A DNA stretch of 64,000 bases from Lacticaseibacillus rhamnosus. Its GTDB lineage: Bacteria; Bacillota; Bacilli; Lactobacillales; Lactobacillaceae. This document shows positions 43,472 to 55,226 of this stretch, one piece after another; position 1 is the first letter of the stretch; each line of letters starts with the position of its first letter. The stretch spans positions 2,914,001 through 2,978,000 of the forward strand of contig NZ_LR134331.1 in the NCBI RefSeq assembly GCF_900636965.1, read 5' to 3'. The translations under genes were made by a program, and so were the position numbers. The notes under the pieces were generated by a model, which was given only the letters and a program-made list of their open reading frames with translations, did no database searches and was not told the origin of the DNA.

Positions 43472-44707
43472 ATGGCGCTTTATCTTTTTCTCAGCTTATT
43501 AATTATCGTGTTACTGATCCTGACATTGCTACAGTATCTCAACACCAATCGCATCGTTGATCAACAGCTCACACAGCACAAAATGATGTTTCCCAATCAA
43601 ATTCGCAGGGCTCGCAGTGTTTACATGCGCGGTATTTTTCGCGCTAACCATCGACAGCGCAACTTACGCACTACTGCCATTGTCTCGGATATCCTCGCTG
43701 CCATCTGCTTAGTCAACGCCGTCGTTGTTCACTTTCAACCTGATTCAACGGTTAGCTTGGGAAATTCGTTACTTCGCGGTCAAGCGCTCCATGTTTCTTC
43801 ACAGCTCAATACAACCATTCAAAACACTTCTTTGTTGATCGGCATGTTGCTGGCACTGGTGAGTCGAGTCGTTTGGTTGTACCTGTCACGGTGGCGTTAC
43901 CAGAAACTAGTTAAAGCAGACAGCGAACACGCCAGCGGCCCCACTGACCTTTTCTGGACGCCCGCTGTGTTACTTCAAAATCAGTATCATTTACAGCTCG
44001 GTATTCAAGCAGTGCTCATCGTCGGTATCATCTTTCTTGCCTTAACCGGTCTATTCGACTGGCTTCCAACGCCAAACAACGCAACATCACAACCACAGTC
44101 TCAATCGGTTCCTGCATCCCCCAGCTCAAGTCGTACCTCGGCTCCATCAGTAAACACCGAGTCAAATACAAGCAATGCAAGCTCCGGTTCAACACCGCAA
44201 ACCACGCAGCCAACCTACCCGATTGATGACATGAAAAAGGCACCACTTGCCCCGGCTGTCGCATTGGCAAACCTGACCGATGCCGACCGAGCTGCCCTAC
44301 TTTTCACGATGTACTGGACCATGAACGGGTTGCAAACTTATCAAGTGGCTGAATATGCCAACAGTACCGATGAAACATACAGCTATCATCTAGTATCTGG
44401 CGCCAGTGGACAATTAATCGTCTTTTCCGAGACGATTCCGTCTGTGAATCAATCCGATTATATGTTCTACGCCTTTATTCAGGGTGAAACCGTTAAACTC
44501 TACAACATGTATCAGTCCAAGCAAGCTATCACCAGTCTCGCCAGCCAGTACAATCTTACTGTGACAGGCACAACCATTACGCCAAACATGCCGGAGATTC
44601 AGGATAGTAACATCAATATGCGGCAACTCATCAGTGCTTTCCTAACAGACCCGGCTTTTGCCAAAATCAAATCAGGGTTAACCCAAGGCGTAGCGGTACC
44701 ACTGTAA
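43472..44707 (+). CDS. Multi-pass membrane protein with Ser/Thr-rich linker and extracellular domain, unknown function
   Basis: 411 residues from the ATG at 43472 (AAAGGAGATATCC ahead). There are four membrane helices (about 2-21, 70-88, 120-140, 178-198), then a linker of about 50 residues that is almost all Ser, Thr, Pro, Gln and Asn, then an extracellular domain of about 160 residues with YWTMNGLQTYQVAEYA and YMFYAFIQGETVKLYNMYQ. The C-terminal domain resembles small secreted lipoprotein-like domains of lactobacilli, but I cannot name it. Monocistronic. Confidence 0.6.
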   Translation: MALYLFLSLLIIVLLILTLLQYLNTNRIVDQQLTQHKMMFPNQIRRARSVYMRGIFRANHRQRNLRTTAIVSDILAAICLVNAVVVHFQPDSTVSLGNSLLRGQALHVSSQLNTTIQNTSLLIGMLLALVSRVVWLYLSRWRYQKLVKADSEHASGPTDLFWTPAVLLQNQYHLQLGIQAVLIVGIIFLALTGLFDWLPTPNNATSQPQSQSVPASPSSSRTSAPSVNTESNTSNASSGSTPQTTQPTYPIDDMKKAPLAPAVALANLTDADRAALLFTMYWTMNGLQTYQVAEYANSTDETYSYHLVSGASGQLIVFSETIPSVNQSDYMFYAFIQGETVKLYNMYQSKQAITSLASQYNLTVTGTTITPNMPEIQDSNINMRQLISAFLTDPAFAKIKSGLTQGVAVPL

Positions 44708-44735
44708 GCTTTTGCGCCTAGTTTTTGCCATAACA

Positions 44736-44782
44736 AAAGATCCCACCACATGAGTAGAACTCATCGTGATAGGATCTTTTTA
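44736..44782. terminator. Bidirectional terminator
   Basis: AAAAGATCC and GGATCTTTT form the outer stem, with ATGAGT/ACTCAT inside. It separates convergent genes. Confidence 0.75.
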
Positions 44783-44806
44783 ATCACTACATTTTTAACA
44801 AAACGG

Positions 44807-47800
44807 TTAACGGTGCGCTTTCCGTTTCCGGCCAGCTAATCCGAATAAGCCGCTCATCGTTGCCAGCAACAATCCCATGAGGCTTAGTGTTTGTGACTGA
44901 GTATCGCCTGTTTGTGGAAGTCGATGTTTCGTTCCATTATGCGTGGAGATCTCGGACTGTTGGGTGCCAGTGCCTGTATTCGGCAAGTGATGATCAGGCG
45001 TTCCCGGCGTTGTCCCAGTATCCGTTCCGGTATCCGGCAAGTGATGACCCGGCGTATCCGGCGTTGTTCCGGTCCCAGGATCAGGACTTGGCAAGGCAAC
45101 AATCTCAAAAATAGCCTGCTGCGTGTTAACATTTTTCAACAGATTATTTGGCAACAACGCCTTGATTCGTTGCAGGCCAGATGTGCTGAGAGCTACCGCA
45201 TAGCTTCCCGGATTAACAGGAGCTTGACCGTCTACAAAGATCAGATCGCCGGCTTGAAGCTGAATTTCAGTTCCGTCACCCAAAACTAACCGATAATAGT
45301 CGTCATTCAAAGCGCCTGGCTGGCCATCGTAAGTTTTCTTTTGACGACCACTGAGCGTTGCAGATATAGGCGCTGGTGTAATGGTGATGGTTCCGCTGAA
45401 CGTTTGATCAGTAACCTGATAATTAGGACCAATCGCTACGGCCAATTTAGCCAGCCCGCTTGCTGTCAAATGATACGTGTACGTCCCGACATTGACGCTG
45501 TCGTTTTCAACTGCAATATCTGTGTTCGTCAAGGCGATCTTTTGAGACTTTTCTGGCAGTTGGACAGTTATCGCTAATCCGCCTGCTTGACTTGCACGAG
45601 TGACACCGTTGTATTGGAACTGACCATGATTAACTGTGGCATTCACCGTTAGCGGCGTAATCGTAATGGTGCCGGTCAATCCCGCCAATTCATCTTGATC
45701 TAACTCGTAGTTCTTGCCAACAGCCTTCTGTAACTTGGCGATACCGGTTTGGCTCAACCGATAACGATACGTACCTGCTGCTGTGCCGTCATTTGTCACA
45801 AGGATATCTTCCCGAGTCAGTTGTATCGTTGTTTTGGCCTCGGCTTGCGGCAGGTAAAGGCTTGCCTGTAATCCCGCGGCGGCACTTGCTTTAGTATGAC
45901 CATCATAAACAAAAGACGTGTCATTAACCGTCACCGCACCGGTAACCGGTTTGATTGTAATCGTACCAGTCAATCCCGCCAAGACTTTGGCATCAAATTG
46001 GTAATTATCACCTGATGCCTGACGTAATTTAGCGATTCCGTTAGCATCCAATTTGTATTGGTACTGACCTACGCCCACACCATCATCGGTTACAAGAATG
46101 TCTGTGGCGTTCAGATGTACCGAAACAACCTTAGTACCAAGTTTGATGTTGGCAGTTAAGTCGTGTGCCTGACTCGCCTTAGTTTGTCCATCATAACTAA
46201 ATGAAACATCATTCAGATCAGCTAATGCCGTAGCTGGCGTGATCGTGACCGTGCCGCCAAGTTTGATTAAGTCCTCCTTTTTAAATTGATAATTATTTCC
46301 TGTTGCCTGGCGTAGCTTTGTCATACCAGCAGCACTTAACTTATAGCCGTACTGGCCAGCATTGACCCCGTCATTGACGACAACAATGTCAGCCGCGGTT
46401 AGCGCAACGGTTTTTGCGTTTTCGCCTAGTTTGACTGTGGCCTGAATGCCCTGAGCTTCACTGGCCTTGGTTTTGCCATCATATTCGAACGAAACATCAT
46501 TGCTATCAACTGAGGTGGTAGCTGGCGTGATCGTGATGGTTCCCGTGACTTTAGCCAGATCGTCTACCGTTAGCTGGTAGTTATTTCCGGTTGCTGCTAT
46601 CAGCTTAGCTTTACCAGCATCGCTCAGCTGATAGCTGTACTTGCCAGCATCTACATCATCATTCTCAACAACAATATCAGCTGACATCAGCTCAACCGTT
46701 TTTTTAGTTTCGCCTAGTGTTACCGTGGCTTGAATACCTTTGGCTTCACTGGCCTTGGTCTTACCGTCATATTCGAATGAAACGTCATTGCTATCTGCTG
46801 TGGTAACGGCTGGCGTGATCGTGATGGTTCCCGTGACTTTAGCCAGATCGTCTGCAGTTAGCTGATAGTTATTTCCGGTTGCTGCTATCAGCTTAGCTTT
46901 GCCGCTGTCGCTCAGACTGTAAGTGTATTTGCCAACGGTTGCTCCGTCATTGGCAACGATAATGTCGGCTGATGTTAAGTCAACGGTCTTTTCGCTTTCG
47001 CCTGGCTTGACTACGGCTTGGATACCTTTAGCTTCACTGGCCTTGGTCTTGCCATCATATTCGAATGATACGTCATTGCTGTTTGCTGTGGCAATGGCTG
47101 GTGTGATCGTTACGGTTCCCGTGACTTTAGCCAGATCGTCTGCCGTTAGCTGGTAGTTATTTCCAGTTGCGGTTTGCAACTTAGCTTTGCCGCTGCTACT
47201 CAGACTGTAAGTGTATTTGCCAACGGTTACTCCGTCATTAGCAACGATAATGTCGGCTGATGTTAAGTCAACGGTCTTTTCGCTTTCGCCTAGTTTAACT
47301 GTAGCTTGGATACCTTTAGCTTCACTGGCCTTGGTCTTGCCATCATATTCGAATGATACGTCATTGCTATCAACTGTGGTGATAGCTGGCGTAATCGTGA
47401 TGGTCCCCACGACTTTAGCCAGATCGTCTGCAGTTAGCTGGTAGTTATTTCCGGTTGCGGCCCGCAATTTAGTTTTACCAGCATCACTTAGCTGATAGCT
47501 GTACTGACCAGCGTTTACGTCATCGTTGGCAACAATAATGTCAGCTGACGTCAGGTCAACCGTTTTTTCAGTTTCGTCTAGTGCTATCGTGGCTTGAATA
47601 TCTTTGGCTTCACTGGCTTTCGTCTTGCCGTCATATTCGAACGAAACGTCATTGCTGTCTGCTGTGACAGCGGCTGGCGTGATCGTGATGGTTCCCGTGA
47701 CTTTAGCTAAATCGTCTGCCGTAAGCTGGTAGTTATTTCCGGTTGCGGCTTGTAGCTTAGCTTTACCAGCATCACTCAGCTGATAGCTGTACTTGCCTGC

Positions 47801-50800
47801 ACCTACACCATCATTCACAACAACAACATCAGCCGATGTTAGAGCAACAACTTGTCCAGACTCACCCAGCATAACCGTGGCTTGAATACCTTCAGCTTCA
47901 CTGGCCTTGGTCTTGCCATTATATTCAAATGAAACGTCATTACTATCTGCTGTGGCAATGGCTGGCGTGATCGTGATAGTTCCCGTGACTTCAGCCAAGT
48001 CGTCTGCGGTTAGCTGATGATCGCTCCCTGCTTCCCTCTGTAACTTAGCTTTACCAGCATCGCTCAGTCGATAACTGTACTTGCCTGCATCTACGCCATC
48101 CTCCGCAACAACAATGTCCCCCGAGGTCAGGTCAATATTCTTTTCAGTCCCGTCAATGGTCAAAATCGCTTGAATGCCTTTAGCTTCACTGACTTTCGTT
48201 TTTCCATCGTACTCAAAGTGAGCATCCTTGCCTGTTGCGATTGCTCCAGCAGGGGTGATTGTAATGCTTCCTGAAACCTTATCCAAAGCCTCTGTCGTTA
48301 ACTGATAATTACTTCCTGTTGCCGCCTGTAATTTAGATTTGCCGCTGTCGCTCAGACTATAAGTGTATTTGCCAACGATTACTCCGTCATTGGCAACGAT
48401 AATGTCAGCTGACGATAGGTCAACCGTTTTTTCAATTTCGCCTAATTTGATTGTGGCTTGAATACCCTTGGCTTCACTGGCCTTGGTCTTACCATCGTAT
48501 TCAAATGAAACGTCATTGCTATCCGCTGTAGTGGTAGCTGGCGTGATTGTGATTGTTCCAGCAACCTTAGCCAAATCGTCTGCAGTCAACTGATAGTTAT
48601 TTCCAGTTGCGGCTTGCAGCTTAGCCTTACCAGCATCACTTAGCTGATAGCTGTACTGACCGGCGTTTACGTCATCGTTGGCAACAACAATGTCAGCTGA
48701 CGTCAGGTCAACCGTTTTTTCAGTTTCGCCTAGTGCTATCGTGGCTTGAATATCTTTGGCTTCACTGGCTTTCGTCTTGCCGTCATATTCGAACGAAACG
48801 TCATTGCTGTCTGCTGTGACAGCGGCTGGCGTGATCGTGATGGTTCCCATGACTTTAGCTAAATCGTCTGCCGTGAGCTGGTAGTTATTTCCGGTTGCGG
48901 CCTGTAGCTTGGCCTTACCAGCATCACTCAACTGATAACTGTATTTGCCTGCATCTACACCATCATTCTCAACAACAATGTCAGCTGACGTCAGGTCAAC
49001 TGTTTTTTCAGTCTCGCCTAGTGTTACTGTGGCTTGAATACCTTTGGCTTCACTGGCTTTCGTCTTGCCGTCATATTCGAACGAAACGTCATTGCTATCT
49101 GCTGTGGCAACGGCTGGCGTGATCGTGATAGCTCCCGCGACTTTAGCCAGATCTTCTGTAGTTAGCTGATAGTTATTTCCGATTGCGGCCTGCAATTTAG
49201 CTTTACCAGCATCACTCAACTGATAACTGTATTTGCCTGCATCTACACCATCATTCTCAACAACAATATCATCTGACGTCAGGTCAACCGTTTTTTCAGT
49301 TTCGCCTAGTTTGACTGTAGCTTGAATACTCTTAGCCTCACTGGCCTTGGTTTTGCCGTTATATTCAAATGAAACGTCATTGCCGTTTGCCGTGGCAACG
49401 GCTGGCGTGATCGTAATGGTTCCCGTGACTTTAGCCAGATCATCTGCCGTTAGCTGGTAGTTATTTCCGGTTGCTGCCTGTAGCTTAGCCTTACCAGCAT
49501 CACTCAGATTATAGCTGTACTGACCTGCATTTACACCATCATTCACAACAATAATATCAGCCGATGTTAGAGCAACAACTTGTTCAGACTCACCCAGCTT
49601 AACCATGGCTTGAATACCTGCAGCTTCACTGGCCTTTGTCTTGCCGTCATACTCAAATGAAACGTCATTGCTGGCCGCTGTGGCAACGGCTGGCGTGATC
49701 GTAATGATTCCCGTGACTTTAGCCAGATCGTCTGCAGTTAGCTGATGGTCGTTCCCTGCTACCGACTGTAACTTAGCCTTGCCAGTGTCACTCAGTTTGT
49801 ACCCGTACTGACCTGCATCTACACCATCATCCGCAACAACAATGTCCCCCGAGGTCAGGTCAACGGTCTTTTCAGTCCCGTCAATAGTCAAAATCGCTTG
49901 AATGCCCTTAGCTTCACTGGCTTTCGTTTTTCCATCGTACTCAAAGTGAGCGTCCTTGCCTGTTGCTATTGCTCCAGCAGGGGTGATTGTGATGCTTCCT
50001 GAAACCTTATCCAAAACCTCTGTCGTTAACTGATAGTTCCCTCCTGTTGCCGCTTGTAACTTAGCTTTACCGCTGTCGCTCAGACTGTAAGTGTATTTAC
50101 CAACGGTTACTCCGTCATTGGCAACAACAATATCAGCCGATGTCAGGCCAACCTTTTTTTCAGTTTCACCTAGCGTTACCGTGGCTTGAATACCTTTGGC
50201 TTCACTGGCTTTCGTCTTGCCGTCATATTCGAATGAAACGTCATTGCTGGCCACTGTGGCAACGGCCGGCGTTATCGTGATGGTTCCCGTGACCTTAGCT
50301 AGATCGTCTGCCGTTAGCTGGTAGTTATTTCCGGTTGCTGACTGTAACTTGGCTTTGCCAGTATCACTCAGCTGATAATTGTACTGACCTGCATCTACAC
50401 CATCATTCTCAACAACAATGTCAGCTGACGTCAGGTAAACGGTCTTTTCGCCTTCGCCTAGTTTGATTATGGCTTGAATTCCTTTGGCTTCACTGGCCTT
50501 GGTCTTACCATCGTATTCGAATGAAACGTCATTGCTATCAACTGTGGTGGTAGCTGGCGTGATCGTGATAGTTCCAGCAACCTTGGCCAAATCGTCTGCA
50601 GTCAACTGATAATTATTTCCAGTTACTGCTTGTAACTTGGCTTTACCAGCGTCACTCAGCTGATAACTGTACTTGCCTGCATCTACACCATCATTCACAA
50701 CAACAATATCAGCCGATGTTAGAGCAACAACTTGTCCAAACTCACCCAGCTTAACCGTGGCTTGAATACCTTTAGCTTCACTGGCTTTTGTCTTACCATC

Positions 50801-51802
50801 GTACTCAAACGAAACGTCATTGCTATCTGCTGTGGCAACGGCTGGCGTAATCGTAATGTTACCCGCTAAGTCAGTCGTGCTTAACTGATAGTTAGTTCCC
50901 GCTGCTTGTTGCAACTTAGCGATACCAGTCTCACTTAACTTGTAGCTATACTGACCAGCATTGACACCGTCATTATTAACAACAATATCTGCTAGAGACA
51001 GAGCTACCCTTTGCTCTGTGTCTCCAAGTTTCAATGCGGCTTGAATACCTTTAGCCCCACTCGCTTTGGTTTGTCCATCATAAACAAAGGTGACATCGTT
51101 GCCCGTGGCTGTGGCCGCTGCTGGTGTAATCGTAACAGTGCCTGACAAATCGGTTGTGTCTACCAGATAGTTAGATCCTGCTGCTTGTTGTAACTTAGCA
51201 ATACCGGCGTCACTTAGCTTATAGCTATATTGTCCAGCGTTTAATCCGTCATTATTGACAACAATATCGCTTGAGGCTAATGCCACTGATCGACTCGAAT
51301 TTCCAAGTTTAAGCGTTGCCTGAATCCCCTTAGCGTCACTGGCCTTAGTTTGACCGTCATAAACAAAGGAGACATTGCTTCCTCTGGCTGTAGCTTCGGC
51401 CGGTGTAATCGTGATCGTACCAGAAACTTGATTAATTTCAGTTTGGTCAATTGTGACAGTTTCTCCGAGGAGATCTTGCAACCGTGCTAAACCGACACTG
51501 TTGAGCAAATAGTGATACGTACCGGCATTTGCCGAATTTTTTTCGACCAGTGTAATATCTGCAGCTGTCAAGTTCATCGTTTGTTGCGTACCATCACTCA
51601 AGACCACCGTGACTGCTAAATCATTAGCCTGACTGGCCAGTGTTGTCCCATCATATACAAATCCGCCATTACCAAGCTTGCCGGTTGCTGTCAGACCAAT
51701 AATCAACTGTGCCGTACTTGTACCCGTAAAGTTAAAATTAGCCGCAGACTGACCGTCGTCATTAGTCAGTTTAGCAATGCGATCCCAAGCGGCTTGTGAA
51801 AG
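44807..51802 (-). pseudogene. Downstream part of a split giant adhesin: MBG-like repeats and LPxTG anchor
   Basis: About 2,331 codons lying in the same frame as the gene at 51803-54961 and separated from it by a single TAG. It encodes about 23 repeats of about 96 residues of the MBG type (pattern VSFEYDGKTKASEA...ITITP), then a Pro/Thr/Gly-rich wall-spanning segment, the sortase signal LPQTGD, a hydrophobic helix and an RKRKAHR tail. There is no ribosome site or plausible start at its head (the first start-like codon is a TTG inside a repeat), so it is not expected to be translated unless the stop is read through or reverted. The C-terminus would otherwise be fixed to the peptidoglycan. Confidence 0.85.
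45361..51680 (-). repeat. Tandem array of MBG-like repeats, about 288 bp per unit
   Basis: About 22-23 units of about 96 codons. Units 4 to 19 (about 46240-50860) are highly alike, while the first three and last four are diverged. Longer blocks are also duplicated: units 6-8 (with the odd ATGKDAHFEYDG unit) recur as units 12-14, and unit 11 recurs as unit 15. Confidence 0.9.
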
Positions 51803-54800
51803 CTAAACGGTGCAAACACCAGTTGCCGTCAGCGCATCAGCGGCAACTTGATTACCATTGGCGTCAAAGAAATTAAGATCACTCAGCTGAAGTGTCCCAG
51901 CATCAAAGCCTTCACCCAAACTTAATGAAAATTGCTTGGTATCAACTGTAATTGGCTGGCCTGTTGCCGTTGTGGTTTGAGTCCCGACCAACGCATAAGA
52001 AGCTGCCAGACGCTGATTGTAATAGATTTTCGCCGAACCGCTTTCAGCGCCGTAAGTGTATGTCACCGTATACGTTGTCGGCTGCGTATTATCCACGTCA
52101 CCGGTAACAATACCGTTCTTATCTTTCTCCGAAACAATCTTCCCGTTTTCATCCGTGACCGTCCATGTCAGTTCGCTTAAAGGAACACTGGTGCCATCTT
52201 GTTTGACTGCATCTATAAAATTCAATTCCGGCTTCCAAACCTGGCCGGTGAAAAGACTGATATCATGGGCACGAATCACCGGATCATCAAGATGAACATT
52301 GTAATGACCTGTATATGTGACCCCATCGTTTCCTTTCAAAGACCAGTCAAAACTGAATCCCTGCGTTTGCGCTGGCATCTTAAATGACTTGCTTGCCGTA
52401 TCGAAGGTCACTTTGACCCCATTCGAACCTTTGATGTTTGAAACAACGATGTCTTGGTGAGTAACACCAGAAATGGCGACATCAAAGAAGTCACTTAGGC
52501 TTACGTGGGCTGAGTCTGTATAAGCATCTGCACTTTGATTGAGCGCATCTGGTGTAGCTGGCTGCGCAGTGCTTGCTTGTAAAACCGTGATCCGGTTCGT
52601 TGAGAAAGCTTCCTTACCGATGACCGGTGCGCCTGCAATGATCACTTTAGGCATCAAATTAACGTTGAAAGCTTTTGCCCCAATGGTCGTGACGCTGCTC
52701 GGAATTGTCAGCGCATTTAAAATGACATTGGCTTCAAAGGCTTCTTGACCAATCGTTTTTAACCCGTTACCTAATGTCAGGTTGCTGATAGAGTTGTAAA
52801 CAAACGCGTACTTCCCGATATCAGTCACGCTATCTGGTACAACCAGCTCATTTTGAATCTGATTGTATCCAAAAGCCGTGTCCCCAATTGTTTGCAAACC
52901 GTTATTTAATTTCAATGCCGGAATTCGATTGCCAACAAACGCTGCATTGCCAATTGAGACCAGTTTTGCCGGAAATGCAATTGCATTATTGATAGTATTG
53001 TATGCAAAGGCACTATCTCCAATTGTCTCAAGTGCCGTTGCTCGGCTAAAGTCAGCATTCCCTAGTGGGCCAAATTCAGCAAAGGCCAGATTACCAATTG
53101 ACTGCAATTTGGGTCCAAACGCTACTTTCACAAGCTTCCCGCCATAAAAAGCCTGGTCACCAATCTGCTCTAATGAATCAGGCATATCCATTGAAGTTAC
53201 AGTTGCAAAGGCAAAGGCTTGATACCCAAGCGTCGTTAGCTGACTGTCAGGTGCCACTGTAATTACCGTAATTTTAGCAGCATAAAAAGCTGCATTCGTG
53301 ATTGTCTTAATATTAGCCGAGAGATTAAGTGAGTCAATTTGATTTTTCGGATTATCTTTTCCGTCAATTTGCGGTAATTCCTTAGTATTTTCAATAAACT
53401 GAAACGCCCCATCCGTGATCACGCGAACATCATCACCAAATGTTAACTGATCAGTATAAAGATGGAAAAACGCCTGCTGATCAATAGTTGCTGCGTTGAT
53501 CGTCACCTGACCAATTCTCGACATGGCAAAGGCTTGATTGCCAAAAGTCGTTGCCGCGCCATTCAGTGATAGTGATGCCGCATACACTTGATAAAAAGCC
53601 TTCTCACCAAGTGCAACGTTATCTGGCACATTGATAGCGTCTGTTACCTTAGCAAACTGAAAAGCATTATCACCAATCGTATTTGCGCCTGTAATATTAA
53701 CAGAACCTGTGATTTGGGCGTATATAAACGCTCCCTCACCAATATCGGTTTGTCCATTTATAGTGAGCGCTTGCGCCTTGAGGCTAGCAAATGCATTTTT
53801 ATCAATCGTCTGTGCATTATTAACGGTAACATCCCCAGCAATATTGGCAGACTCAAAAGCAGACTCGCTAATATCGGCTTGACCATCAATTTTTAAAGAT
53901 GAAGCTGTAAGACCAAAGAATGCCTGTGTCTCGATAGTCTTAGCATCAGCAATGGTTATACCACCACTCAAGTTTGCATAAGCGAAGGTCTTTGTTCCAA
54001 TATTGGCAGTGCCATTAAGAGTGACAGAAACCGCCTTTACACTAGCGAAAGCTGCACTACCAACATCAATAGCATTTTCAATTGTAATATTGCCTGTGAA
54101 TTGACTGTATGCAAAAGCATTTTCGCCAATGGACGTGACGGTATCAGCCACATTAACATTACCCAAATTATTAAGCGTTGCAAAAGCGCCATTGTTAATC
54201 GCCGTCACTTTAAAAGTTTGGCCATTATAGGTAACAGACGCGCCAATGTTAATATCGGTGACGTTGGCGTTGGCGCGGCCGGTAACCGTTGCTGTACCGT
54301 TTGCCGTATCAAGACTGTAGGTATAGTCGCCAATGGTCTGCGTACTTTCAGCAGCTGTTGCATTGGCCGGAGCTTGCGTGTTGGCCTGAGTTGTTGTTGC
54401 CGATTGTGCTGCTAAGGATGCTTGTGACGATGCAGATGAAGCCGTCGATGATGCTGCGGCCGAAGTTGTCTGAACAGCTGCGGATGCAAGTGAGCGGTCT
54501 TCTTGGGTCACCGTTTGCGGTTTAACTGCTGCCGAACCTGTCGCTAGCGACTTCGAATCGGTTGCATCACTCGTGCTTGCTGCTGAATCGCCGGTTGACG
54601 CTACAGCTGAACTAGCGATGCTTGATGCAGATGACTGAGTTGCAGAACTAGCAGCGTTGACAGCCGCACTACTTGAAGCAGCCGCTGTATTTTGCGTTGT
54701 TGTGCCGGCTGGCTGTGTGTTACCAGTCGCTGTTTTTGCAGTCGTTTCTGCTGTAGCACCGGACTGACTGGTAACGGCTGTCGTTTGTGGGGATTTGCTG

Positions 54801-54961
54801 TCAGCGTGAACCTCCTGCCCCGGCTGAAAAAGTGCAGGCATCAATAATAATGCCGTGCCTGCAATTAGCCAGCGCTTCTTTGCCTTGTACATTCGAAAGC
54901 GAACATGCACTGTTTGTTTTGTTCGCAAAGCAGCCACCGTCCGTTTAGACCCGAACTTCAC
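51803..54961 (-). CDS. N-terminal part of the split adhesin: signal peptide and BspA-type leucine-rich repeats
   Basis: 1,052 residues. It starts at GTG after AGGAGGGG. A KxYKxGKxW-type signal peptide is visible at residues 23-31 (RMYKAKKRW, two positions off the consensus), with likely cleavage after VHA (about residue 53). A Ser/Ala/Thr-rich stalk runs to about 210. About 600 residues of BspA-like LRR_5 repeats follow (TIGDSAFAYNTI, IGNAAFVGNRI and similar), then Ig-like domains and the start of the first MBG-like repeat. It ends at TAG (51803-51805), after which the frame stays open for 2,300 codons. The truncated product has a signal but no wall anchor and would be secreted. BspA repeats often bind host proteins. 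Confidence 0.88.
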   Translation of the reverse strand: MKFGSKRTVAALRTKQTVHVRFRMYKAKKRWLIAGTALLLMPALFQPGQEVHADSKSPQTTAVTSQSGATAETTAKTATGNTQPAGTTTQNTAAASSSAAVNAASSATQSSASSIASSAVASTGDSAASTSDATDSKSLATGSAAVKPQTVTQEDRSLASAAVQTTSAAASSTASSASSQASLAAQSATTTQANTQAPANATAAESTQTIGDYTYSLDTANGTATVTGRANANVTDINIGASVTYNGQTFKVTAINNGAFATLNNLGNVNVADTVTSIGENAFAYSQFTGNITIENAIDVGSAAFASVKAVSVTLNGTANIGTKTFAYANLSGGITIADAKTIETQAFFGLTASSLKIDGQADISESAFESANIAGDVTVNNAQTIDKNAFASLKAQALTINGQTDIGEGAFIYAQITGSVNITGANTIGDNAFQFAKVTDAINVPDNVALGEKAFYQVYAASLSLNGAATTFGNQAFAMSRIGQVTINAATIDQQAFFHLYTDQLTFGDDVRVITDGAFQFIENTKELPQIDGKDNPKNQIDSLNLSANIKTITNAAFYAAKITVITVAPDSQLTTLGYQAFAFATVTSMDMPDSLEQIGDQAFYGGKLVKVAFGPKLQSIGNLAFAEFGPLGNADFSRATALETIGDSAFAYNTINNAIAFPAKLVSIGNAAFVGNRIPALKLNNGLQTIGDTAFGYNQIQNELVVPDSVTDIGKYAFVYNSISNLTLGNGLKTIGQEAFEANVILNALTIPSSVTTIGAKAFNVNLMPKVIIAGAPVIGKEAFSTNRITVLQASTAQPATPDALNQSADAYTDSAHVSLSDFFDVAISGVTHQDIVVSNIKGSNGVKVTFDTASKSFKMPAQTQGFSFDWSLKGNDGVTYTGHYNVHLDDPVIRAHDISLFTGQVWKPELNFIDAVKQDGTSVPLSELTWTVTDENGKIVSEKDKNGIVTGDVDNTQPTTYTVTYTYGAESGSAKIYYNQRLAASYALVGTQTTTATGQPITVDTKQFSLSLGEGFDAGTLQLSDLNFFDANGNQVAADALTATGVCTV

Positions 54962-55179
54962 GATATGACCCCTCCTAGTTATTTACCACATTAAAATACA
55001 AAAAAAGGCATAAATCCTAATATTGTAGAATCATAGTACTTACCATTTATTTTATATCATTTTCATAACAAATGGGTCACATTTTCACCGTTCATCATTT
55101 TATTAATAGATTGCATTCCCCGATACCGCCTCGGTTTACTGGCAGTATCGAAAATAACATTAACATTTAAAGCAAATAA

Positions 55180-55213
55180 AAAAGACACTTGATCAACTAG
55201 TTGACCAGGCACC
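55180..55213 (-). terminator. Terminator of the metQ-mtnU-mtnE operon
   Basis: On the minus strand GTGCCTGGTCAACT pairs imperfectly with AGTTGATCAAGTGTC and is followed by T6. Confidence 0.75.
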
Positions 55214-55226
55214 TTTCCTTAACGTT

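Noticed and set aside
45361-51680. CRISPR array
   Set aside because: The repeat unit is 288 bp and coding, without spacers.
51704-51706. TTG as a restart codon for the MBG-repeat part of the adhesin
   Set aside because: No ribosome site and it falls inside a repeat unit; the same-frame TAG upstream explains the break better.
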